Shown piece by piece: positions 36,404-42,699 of a DNA stretch of 64,000 nucleotides. Under the pieces are notes generated by a model. It was given only the letters and a program-made list of their open reading frames with translations. It made no database searches and was not told where the DNA came from. The translations under genes were made by a program, and so were the position numbers. Each line of letters starts with the position of its first letter. Positions within the stretch are counted from its first letter, which is position 1. This stretch comes from Uloborus plumipes (taxonomy: Eukaryota; Arthropoda; Arachnida; Araneae; Uloboridae): assembly GCA_038373865.1 (NCBI GenBank), contig JAXGGA010000068.1:248001-312000 (forward strand), given 5' to 3'.

Positions 36404-36497
36404 GCTCGAGGTGAGGATCGAACCTCAAACCTACAAAAGACCTTCGTAGCTGTCAGATTGGTCAACGCGCAAACTGACTAAGCTACGAAGGTCTGAT
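36404..36497 (-). other. tRNA-like sequence in the left TIR, reading outward
   Basis: On the minus strand it shows TAGCTTAGTCAGTTTGCGCG (A-box/D-arm-like) and TGAGGTTCGATCCTCA (B-box/T-arm hairpin). Independently, AGACCTTCGTAGCT (36438-36451) and AGCTACGAAGGTCT (36481-36494), extended by GTCAG/CTGAC, form a 19-bp stem with a two-base bulge. The aligned position of the right TIR holds a different tRNA-like sequence. Full cloverleaf folding fails by eye, so a working tRNA is unlikely. An RNA polymerase III promoter is possible. Confidence 0.5.
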
Positions 36498-36640
36498 GTC
36501 TTGTTCGTTAACTATGATCCCAATATAATTTTCAATGCTAAAGAACGATGATGCTGCCATCTGTTGACGGAAATTTATTCGATTTTTAAGTGTTGAATAT
36601 AAAATATTATATTGCAGGTACTACCTTTTCATTTTTAGTT

Positions 36641-36802
36641 ATGGCATCGAGAGAGGAGGTTGTGTGGATTACGGTCCTTTATATCAGTTTGTGTATTGTG
36701 ATGGGTATAATATATATTTTAACTGGAAAATCTGATTTTGAAGTTGATTTTCTACTGAAACCTAATGATACGTCTAATTCACTCATATCGTTTCGAGGAT
36801 GA
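36641..36802 (+). CDS. Small single-pass membrane protein
   Basis: A 53-residue protein from ATG 36641 (MASREEVVWITVLY...). An upstream in-frame ATG at 36590 would add 17 residues, but the inner start gives the more typical short charged N-terminus. Residues 8-28 (VVWITVLYISLCIVMGIIYIL) are a strong transmembrane segment, followed by a polar tail ending ISFRG. It lies between the left TIR and the integrase and ends 39 bp before it. Its family is not recognised; small membrane proteins occur in many DNA viruses and Polinton-like elements. A possible splice acceptor (TTTTCATTTTTAG) just before the ATG could join it to an upstream exon. Confidence that it is real is moderate. Confidence 0.5.
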   Translation: MASREEVVWITVLYISLCIVMGIIYILTGKSDFEVDFLLKPNDTSNSLISFRG

Positions 36803-36841
36803 TTCATATCAAAGTGTCGAATAATCATTTTTCCTGCTGTA

Positions 36842-37885
36842 ATGAAGAAGGCTTATCTGGAACCGGGTCGAGAAGCAAGTTTTGGTGGTGTCGATGCATT
36901 ATATCGTGCTGCGCGAGGAAAAGTACCCAAGAAAGTCATCCAGAAATATTTGTCGGGAGTGGATGCGTACACACTCCACCGTCCAGTGAGAAAGAAGTTC
37001 CCAACCAATCGCGTCATCAGCCATTCTATGAATCATCAATTTCAGGCAGATCTCGCAGATCTTACAAGTTTACAAAAACATAACCGTGGTTATCGTTATA
37101 TATTGACATGTATTGATATTTTCTCAAAGTATGCATGGGCGAAGCCCCTGAAGACGAAACAGCCTCGAGAGATTGTCGACGCTTTCAAGATTATTTTTTC
37201 TGAGAGAAAGCCAAAGTTGCTGCAAACAGATCAGGGTGGCGAATTTAAAAATGCACTCTTTCAAAAGTTTCTTCGTGAGAATCAAGTCAAGTTTTTCACG
37301 ACATTTAATTCCACAAAATGTTCGGTGATAGAAAGGTTCAACAGAACATTGAAAACAAAAATGTGGAAATATTTCACGAGTCGAAATACTTATAATTTTA
37401 TAGATGTCTTAGACGATTTGGTAAAAAGTTATAACATCACTTACCATTCCACTATCAAGAGAGCACCCGCAGAAGTGAACATCGATAATGAGAGCGATGT
37501 GTATTTCGCGATCTATGGTGATAATCAAATTACAGAAGGAAAACCATGCATTTTCAGCATTGGTGATGTTGTTCGTATTTCCAAGCAAAAACTCACTTTT
37601 GAAAAAGGATACGAGAAAAATTGGACTGAGGAAATGTTCATCATTACAGAGTGTGTAAAAAGAGCTATTCCAGTGTATCGTGTGAAAGATTTAATGGGCG
37701 AGGCCATTCAAGGTACTTTTTATCCTCAAGAATTGCAAAAAGTTAAACTTAATGAAGATTATACTGTTGAAAAAATATTGCGAAAGAGGAAAAAGGGAAA
37801 TCAAACTGAATATTTTGTCAAGTTTCGTGGATACCCGGATAAATTCAACCAATGGATTCCAGCCTCTCATTTATCTGACCTATAA
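36842..37885 (+). CDS. int: Maverick/Polinton integrase (rve DDE) with C-terminal chromodomain
   Basis: This 347-residue retroviral-type integrase inserts the element DNA into host chromosomes. The N-terminal region carries SFGGVDALYR (13-22) and DAYTLHRPVR (41-50), typical of Polinton integrases. The catalytic core has D70 (HQFQADLADL), D130 (LLQTDQGGEF) and E164 (SVIERFNRTL). The second and third acids are separated by 33 residues, as in the Polinton family. YHSTIKRAPAEV (201-212) closes the core. Residues about 306-347, with YTVEKIL, VKFRGYP and NQWIPASHL, form a chromodomain that may direct insertion to modified chromatin. The start at 36842 gives a normal N-terminus. The frame is intact with all acidic residues present, so it could be active. 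It is the first large gene of the + strand block and lies 39 bp before the penton-like gene. Confidence 0.95.
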   Translation: MKKAYLEPGREASFGGVDALYRAARGKVPKKVIQKYLSGVDAYTLHRPVRKKFPTNRVISHSMNHQFQADLADLTSLQKHNRGYRYILTCIDIFSKYAWAKPLKTKQPREIVDAFKIIFSERKPKLLQTDQGGEFKNALFQKFLRENQVKFFTTFNSTKCSVIERFNRTLKTKMWKYFTSRNTYNFIDVLDDLVKSYNITYHSTIKRAPAEVNIDNESDVYFAIYGDNQITEGKPCIFSIGDVVRISKQKLTFEKGYEKNWTEEMFIITECVKRAIPVYRVKDLMGEAIQGTFYPQELQKVKLNEDYTVEKILRKRKKGNQTEYFVKFRGYPDKFNQWIPASHLSDL

Positions 37886-37924
37886 ATATCGAGCACATGA
37901 TATAATTTTCTCAGTCTTGTCGAG

Positions 37925-38671
37925 ATGTCGTTCTTCGTCACATTGCCGAGCGATAATTCCTTGAATTATTTTCCCGACAATAAGATATCGCATTTTATTA
38001 CGCGACTACCAACACCCATTGAACTAACCGGCCAGTGGGAATGTGCCTTAGTCGAATTGATCTATCCTCATACTTGGTATAATGTGAACCGAGAGAATAA
38101 CTTGATCGGATTTGATTTGGGTGATGGAAAAGAATTAGGCAGAAATATTCCACCTGGATGTTATGAAAATGTACCTGACATTTTAAAAGCGATAATTATA
38201 CCTGATCATGAGAATCGAATTTCCTTCAACTATAATGCTGTGACAAAACGCGTACATGTCAAAGTCAAAAACAATGCACGCGTTGTCTTTCATGAAGGAT
38301 TATCCCAGATGTTGGGATTTCCACCGATGGTTGTTGGCGGCGAGAGCGACAAAAATGTGGAACAGACAGTGTTCAGCCCGCAAATCGCTGATCCGAATGC
38401 TCACTTTAGAGTGTTGATGATTTACACGGATATTATCGAACATCAAGTCGTGGGAGATGTTTATGCACCCCTCCTTCGCACGGTTACGGTTACAGGTACA
38501 GACGGAGAGATGGTTAGTGTTGAATATGAAAGACCCCATTATCTACCTGTGAGTAGAAAAATTATAGACACTATTGAAATCGTTATAAGGACCAACACTG
38601 GACTGCTAGTGCCATTTGAGCGTGGAAGATCGTACGTGAAACTTCACTTTCGTCAGAAGTATCTTTCATAA
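37925..38671 (+). CDS. Penton-like minor capsid protein
   Basis: A 248-residue protein beginning MSFFVTLPSDNSL, with the block PIELTGQWECALVELIYPHT (31-50) and a C-terminal VKLHFRQKYLS. This pattern (LPS...PDN..S.F.T.L..PI.L.G.WE..L.EI.YP..W.N) is the one I associate with the conserved protein preceding the major capsid gene in animal Mavericks and adintoviruses, taken to be the single-jelly-roll penton at capsid vertices. Composition is beta-rich without transmembrane segments. It is transcribed with the integrase upstream, and its stop codon TAA overlaps the next ATG (TAATG), suggesting tightly coupled late genes. The assignment rests on remembered family pattern and gene order; a structure prediction should show one jelly roll. 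Confidence 0.7.
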   Translation: MSFFVTLPSDNSLNYFPDNKISHFITRLPTPIELTGQWECALVELIYPHTWYNVNRENNLIGFDLGDGKELGRNIPPGCYENVPDILKAIIIPDHENRISFNYNAVTKRVHVKVKNNARVVFHEGLSQMLGFPPMVVGGESDKNVEQTVFSPQIADPNAHFRVLMIYTDIIEHQVVGDVYAPLLRTVTVTGTDGEMVSVEYERPHYLPVSRKIIDTIEIVIRTNTGLLVPFERGRSYVKLHFRQKYLS

Positions 38672-39093
38672 TGTATGTGCCATATCAATGCTGCCAAAAA
38701 TCCTTCGAGGATTATTACACTCAACAATCTGGAAATGGACTTAGTTATTATCAAGGCGCTCCATATCAAAGAGGATATGGTTTCGGAGGTCTCTTCAAAT
38801 CTTTTTTCAGAGCTGCGGTTCCCCTTTTCAAATCAGGAGCTAAGACCGTCGGAAAGCAAATTTTGAATAGTGGTGTTGACTTATTCAATGATGTTTCACG
38901 TGGCGAAAATCTGAAAGTGGCTGCGAAGCGTCGCCTAAAAGAAGCTGGAAAAAATTTGACTGATAAGGCTGCTGTCAAAATTAAAACTATGATTGGATCT
39001 GGAAAAAAGAATAAAAAGCGTAAGCTTTATGAGAATCCAATCAGTTTTCGCAAAACCAAGAGAGTGAAAAGACATCACGATATCTTCTCCTAA
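38671..39093 (+). CDS. Adenovirus pVI/pX-like virion protein
   Basis: A 140-residue, lysine/arginine-rich protein. Residues 34-60 contain GYGFGGLF then KSFFRAAVPLFKSG, an amphipathic GGLF...AVPLF motif like the membrane-active or core peptides of Polinton and adintovirus virions. The C-terminal third is very basic (GKKNKKRK at 111-118; KTKRVKRHH near 129-137) and could bind DNA or act as a nuclear signal. Residues 107-111 read M-I-G-S-G, which fits the adenain cleavage rule (M/I/L)XGX|G. The element encodes such a protease, so cleavage after residue 110 would release the basic tail. The start overlaps the previous stop by one base and the stop lies 5 bp before the capsid gene. Role inferred; family match moderate. 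Confidence 0.65.
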   Translation: MYVPYQCCQKSFEDYYTQQSGNGLSYYQGAPYQRGYGFGGLFKSFFRAAVPLFKSGAKTVGKQILNSGVDLFNDVSRGENLKVAAKRRLKEAGKNLTDKAAVKIKTMIGSGKKNKKRKLYENPISFRKTKRVKRHHDIFS

Positions 39094-39098
39094 GAAAA

Positions 39099-40406
39099 AT
39101 GGCCTCTCTCATCCATCGTGACTCCGAAGCATGTGTGAAATCGGAACTGGACTTATTTACGTTACCTCCTACTCAAGCTGCTATTGAAAAGGGACAATTT
39201 GTTGAATATCATCCTATTGCCAGCGTGAAAGATGGTGGACCACTGGAGTACTTAATATCCGGATCCGGATCTGAATATACGGACCTCTCGGCATCTTACA
39301 TCTATGTGAAAGCAAAAATAGTCAAGTCTGATGGATCTGCATTACCTGATAAAGAACCCGTTGTCCCGACCAACTTATTCCTGCATTCTCTTTTTTCACA
39401 AATCGACGTCAGTTTGAACGAGCGAATCATTTCTTCAGCAAGCAATACATATCCTTATCGTGCATACATTGAAACTCTCTTGAATTATGGAGAAGATGCA
39501 AAGAAAAGTTTACTCACCTGTGAGATGTTTTACAAAGACTCCAATCCTGCTAAAATCGATCCGACAGCCGAAGATGCAGATGATGGATTAAAAGCAAGAT
39601 ATGAACTCAGCAAAAATAGTAACCAGTTTGAACTCCTCGGAAAGCTCCATAGTGATATTTTCGAACAGAATCGACTTATGCTAAATTTGGTCGATATTAA
39701 AATTAAGATGATTCGAAGCAGTGCCCCATTCTGTCTCTTATCAAACAAAGACGGTGCCGACTATAAAGTGATATTGGATCATGCCTCTCTATTCATTCGA
39801 AAAGTACAAGTCAGTCCCGGAGTTTCTCTCGGACATGCAAAGGCTTTAGAAGAAAGTTCTGCCAAGTACCCCATCGATAGAGTTCTATGCAAGACCTACT
39901 CCATTTCGAAAGGAAGTTTTTCCTTCACACAAGATAATGTATTTTTAGGTGTCATGCCTAAAAGAGTTGTGATTGGATGTGTGGAAAATGCTGCTATGAA
40001 TGGACAATATCGCAAGAACCCATTTCAGTTTGCTCATCATAATGCAAATTTTGTTGCTATTTACGTGGATGGACAACCCGTACCCAGTAAACCATTGGAA
40101 TTAGATTTTGAAAATAATAATTACATCCGTGCTTACTACGGCATGTTTGAAGGATTTAATAGTGATAAAGGCATTTATGTATCACGTGAACAATTTTCGA
40201 AAGGAAATGCATTATACTGTTTCGACCTCTCTGCTGATATGTGTAATGGTCCACATTTAAATTTACAGCATCAAGGAAATTTGAGAGTTGAAATTAAATT
40301 TAGCAAAGCAATCGCCGAAACTCTATCACTACTAATCTACGCCGAATTTCAAAACGTGATCGAAATTACGAAATCTCGTCACGTGTTATGTGATTTCGCC
40401 AATTAG
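39099..40406 (+). CDS. Major capsid protein, double jelly-roll (Polinton/adintovirus type)
   Basis: A 435-residue protein of the family often labelled in databases as transposon-derived protein F54H12.2-like, which corresponds to the Polinton/adintovirus major capsid protein. Diagnostic stretches are NLFLHSLFSQIDVSLNERI (92-110), YPYRAYIETLLNYG (118-131) and a C-terminal GNLRVEIKFSKAI...IYAEFQNVIEI. Homotrimers would form hexon-like capsomers of an icosahedral shell. There are no transmembrane segments, and the frame is intact from M1 to the stop. It is compact for the family (Polinton capsid proteins are often 500 residues or more). It is flanked by the pVI/pX-like gene 5 bp upstream and the protease gene 1 bp downstream. 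Confidence 0.85.
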   Translation: MASLIHRDSEACVKSELDLFTLPPTQAAIEKGQFVEYHPIASVKDGGPLEYLISGSGSEYTDLSASYIYVKAKIVKSDGSALPDKEPVVPTNLFLHSLFSQIDVSLNERIISSASNTYPYRAYIETLLNYGEDAKKSLLTCEMFYKDSNPAKIDPTAEDADDGLKARYELSKNSNQFELLGKLHSDIFEQNRLMLNLVDIKIKMIRSSAPFCLLSNKDGADYKVILDHASLFIRKVQVSPGVSLGHAKALEESSAKYPIDRVLCKTYSISKGSFSFTQDNVFLGVMPKRVVIGCVENAAMNGQYRKNPFQFAHHNANFVAIYVDGQPVPSKPLELDFENNNYIRAYYGMFEGFNSDKGIYVSREQFSKGNALYCFDLSADMCNGPHLNLQHQGNLRVEIKFSKAIAETLSLLIYAEFQNVIEITKSRHVLCDFAN

Positions 40407-40407
40407 A

Positions 40408-40884
40408 ATGGATTCGAATCAAATACAGAGTATTCTACAAAATGACTCATCCACCAAAAAATATTTCCTAGGTGTGTTTCCTAGTGATTATTTAAACGAT
40501 GTCATTATTCATAAAACCCCTGCTTGTTTTGTTGCAAACGTGGACACTTCGAACGAATCCGGAAGTCATTGGGTGGCCTTTTATATTGATCAGCATCAAC
40601 TTGAATTTTTCGATTCTTATGGACATCCCCCATCTTTTTTCAAAGGACCTATTCATGATTTTGTATCACAATTTCCAACTGTGACTTATAACCCTATGAC
40701 ATTGCAGAGTAATGTCACGGCCGTGTGTGGTCAGTATTGTATTTATTATTTATATTCAAAATGTCGCGGTCGTTCATTGAAAACAATATTATCAACTTTT
40801 GTAAACGGACACATGTGTAATGACAAAAGTGTCTATAATTTTGTAGCCAATCATTTTCATGTATTTCCGAATTTCAATCAATAA
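40408..40884 (+). CDS. Adenain-type maturation cysteine protease
   Basis: A 158-residue protease (start MDSNQIQSIL at 40408, one base after the capsid stop; an upstream in-frame ATG at 40390 would overlap the capsid gene and is less likely). The catalytic set is complete: H54 in GSHWVAFYI, D69 in LEFFDSYG, Q100 in LQSNVTAVC and C107 in AVCGQYC. The Q-to-C spacing of seven residues and the histidine position equal those of adenovirus adenain (H54, Q115, C122). The family cleaves capsid and core precursors during virion maturation, and a matching site is visible in the pVI/pX-like protein. At 158 residues it is shorter than adenain (~204), losing mainly C-terminal sequence. Confidence 0.9.
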   Translation: MDSNQIQSILQNDSSTKKYFLGVFPSDYLNDVIIHKTPACFVANVDTSNESGSHWVAFYIDQHQLEFFDSYGHPPSFFKGPIHDFVSQFPTVTYNPMTLQSNVTAVCGQYCIYYLYSKCRGRSLKTILSTFVNGHMCNDKSVYNFVANHFHVFPNFNQ

Positions 40885-40896
40885 ATTTATATTTAA

Positions 40897-41559
40897 ATGA
40901 ATATCATTCTTCTCTGTCTCTCATTCACGATGGAATTTCCAAAGCTGCAAGTCAGCTTTACAATGGTAGCCAGTGGGCCAACCGGAAGTGGGAAAAGTCA
41001 TTTCATATCAAATCTTCTGAAACATAGACATGAAATGTTTTCAAAAGTACCTGACAAAGTTGTATGGTTCTATGGTGTGTATCAGAGTTTGTATGATACG
41101 ATACCGGATGTGACGTTCGTCGAAGGATTTCCTGCTAATTATATGGACTTATTAGGAGATAATACATTGTTCATCATTGATGATTTGATGGCAGAGTGTG
41201 GAAAAAATGATGTCATCACTAAGTTATTTACTCGAGGCAGTCATCATCTCAACATTTCAGTTATATTCATAACGCAAAATTTCTTTCACAAGGGAAAAGA
41301 AATGCGTGAAATTACTTTAAATGCACATTATATCCTCCTTTTCAAAAATAGGAGAGATTTGAGTCAGGTGACTCATTTAGGAAACCAGATTTTTCCAAGA
41401 CATTTGAAATTTTTCCAAGAAGTGTTTGAAGACGCGACCAAGAAAAAGTTTTCTTATCTCTTGATCGACTTGAGAAATGAAACACCCGAACCAATGAGAT
41501 TACGCACAAATATTCTTCCCTATGAGACTCAGTATATATATCAGAGAAGAGCAGTATAA
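40897..41559 (+). CDS. FtsK/HerA-type DNA-packaging ATPase (A32-like)
   Basis: 220 residues from the first ATG. The in-frame ATG at 40930 (MEFPKLQVSF) is the likelier start because the first 11 residues are a short hydrophobic run unlike the family. Walker A is GPTGSGKS (27-34) and Walker B LFIIDDLM (91-98) with D95-D96. A downstream FITQNFF (124-130) holds the sensor-type T-Q-N. This P-loop family powers genome packaging into the capsid in Polintons, adintoviruses, virophages and giant viruses. The size is normal for the Polinton form and all motifs are intact. It lies between the protease and two small structural genes. Confidence 0.92.
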   Translation: MNIILLCLSFTMEFPKLQVSFTMVASGPTGSGKSHFISNLLKHRHEMFSKVPDKVVWFYGVYQSLYDTIPDVTFVEGFPANYMDLLGDNTLFIIDDLMAECGKNDVITKLFTRGSHHLNISVIFITQNFFHKGKEMREITLNAHYILLFKNRRDLSQVTHLGNQIFPRHLKFFQEVFEDATKKKFSYLLIDLRNETPEPMRLRTNILPYETQYIYQRRAV

Positions 41560-41597
41560 AACAGACATGTTATAAATAATGTGAATCATTTTCAATC

Positions 41598-41951
41598 ATG
41601 ACAATCACGAAGCAACAGCTGAACGAGTTACATCTCTTGCAAATTTGTCCTGCAAAACTTCAGAAAGAGTTGTTGAAAAATATTGATATAGGTTGTATCA
41701 AAGCAATATGCGAGTGCAGTCATAATTTACTCTGTGGAAATATACCTATTTCGAAACATCAAAAGAAGAAATTATCAAAGCATAAGACGACCCTTCGCAA
41801 GTTGGCGAATAAAAAATTAGCTTTAGCTAAAAAACGAAAGTTGGTCGTTCAAAAAGGGGGCTTTCTTAGCTTTCTCATTCCTGCTGCCGTGAATATATTA
41901 TCATCCATTTTCGGAAATGGAGCACGCCAAGAAATACGCCCTGATTCCTGA
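41598..41951 (+). CDS. Conserved small basic Maverick protein with hydrophobic C-terminus
   Basis: A 117-residue protein. It has an N-terminal helical part with a cysteine-containing block AICECSHNLLCGNIPIS (36-52), then a lysine/arginine-rich helix (55-82) and a glycine-hydrophobic segment GGFLSFLIPAAVNILSSIFG (87-106) like a membrane-active amphipathic peptide. I recognise the arrangement (CxCxxNLLxGNIP, KKKLSKHK, QKGGFL) as a small protein recurring in arthropod Mavericks. Its function is not established; a virion protein with pVI-like membrane activity is one possibility. Its last 35 bp overlap the next gene in another frame, which supports real coupled genes. Confidence 0.65.
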   Translation: MTITKQQLNELHLLQICPAKLQKELLKNIDIGCIKAICECSHNLLCGNIPISKHQKKKLSKHKTTLRKLANKKLALAKKRKLVVQKGGFLSFLIPAAVNILSSIFGNGARQEIRPDS

Positions 41952-42564
41952 AGAAATGGTGTCAAAGCATACGGTTACACCTAAGCAGTTGAGTGAACTT
42001 GATACACAGATGATGAATATTTTGCAAAGCAATCTTGAAGAACATGAAAAATTGACAAAGTATACTGAATTACTGCAAAAGAAATTGAATCTAGCAGAAA
42101 ACAATCCTCCTTGGACCCCACCTCGAGAAGAAGAAGAAAGAAAAACAGAAGAAAACCGCCAGCAGTATGAACCCACCATATTCAGCACTATTAATAAACA
42201 ATATTTGAATCAAGCCCAGAACTTGATGGATATTATGAAAAGGCATCCGGATATTCTCACCTGGAATGATAAGGGTGAAGTCATTTACAAACATCAGAAG
42301 ATTGAACATTCGAATATTGCTGATTTATTAAATTTAATTTTCAGCCACAAGAAAAAAACTGTTGATGTGCCTTGGTCACATGAATTTTTAAATTCATTGC
42401 AAGAAATGAATGTCCCTAAATTTTTTGTGAAGAATAAAAATCTATACGAGAAGAAAATTGTCACTGAAGAATCAGATGTGAAACCTGTTCTTACACCTAA
42501 ACTTGTAAATTCTCTTCCAAGAAGGAAGCGAAAATCAAATGCAAAATGGGATAATATGTATTAA
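41917..42564 (+). CDS. Conserved Maverick coiled-coil protein of unknown function
   Basis: A 215-residue protein beginning MEHAKKYALIPEEMV. Residues 24-62 are predicted helical with heptad-like leucines, followed by a proline/charged linker (64-85). The second half carries DKGEVIYKHQKIEHSNIADLLNLIF and a W..EFLNSLQEMNVP block, a pattern I associate with an accessory protein recurring in animal Polintons. The C-terminus is basic (PRRKRKSNAKW). It overlaps the preceding gene by 35 bp. An AATAAA polyadenylation signal at 42563-42568 overlaps its stop codon, so it is the last gene of the rightward block. Role unknown; a virion-assembly or scaffolding part is inferred from position only. Confidence 0.65.
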   Translation: MEHAKKYALIPEEMVSKHTVTPKQLSELDTQMMNILQSNLEEHEKLTKYTELLQKKLNLAENNPPWTPPREEEERKTEENRQQYEPTIFSTINKQYLNQAQNLMDIMKRHPDILTWNDKGEVIYKHQKIEHSNIADLLNLIFSHKKKTVDVPWSHEFLNSLQEMNVPKFFVKNKNLYEKKIVTEESDVKPVLTPKLVNSLPRRKRKSNAKWDNMY

Positions 42565-42568
42565 TAAA
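42563..42568 (+). terminator. Polyadenylation signal of the rightward gene block
   Basis: AATAAA overlaps the TAA stop of the last + strand gene. No other + strand gene follows in the element. Confidence 0.6.
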
Positions 42569-42662
42569 AAAGTTATTATTATTGAATCATTGCCTCATCA
42601 TTGACTTTTTCATCATTTTGATTAAATGAAAACAGAGAAACAAAGTTAAAGGAAATAATACA

Positions 42663-42668
42663 TTTATT
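42663..42668 (-). terminator. Polyadenylation signal of the AlkB fusion gene
   Basis: TTTATT (AATAAA on the minus strand) lies 32 bp past the stop codon of the convergent minus-strand gene. The two transcription units therefore converge in a ~135-bp spacer. Confidence 0.6.
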
Positions 42669-42699
42669 AATCATTCACAATAATATTTGGAAAAAGTAC

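Larger units (their letters stand above)
35993..36590 (+). repeat. Left terminal inverted repeat
   Basis: The outer ~130 bp is the GC-rich (CCTCCTCCCGCCG)n block after GTAGATATAAAAGG. The inner part (about 36165-36590) matches the reverse complement of about 45008-45445, with indels. The left copy has one more CCTCCTCCCGCCG unit than the right. Embedded are a TATA box, three GCCATCT motifs and a tRNA-like sequence. Proline- and glycine-rich frames here are artefacts of the GC-rich repeat. Confidence 0.85.

Noticed and set aside
36404..36497. Functional tRNA genes in the TIRs
   Set aside because: A-box and B-box signals are present, but acceptor and anticodon stems do not form a full cloverleaf by eye, and the left copy folds better as a simple hairpin.
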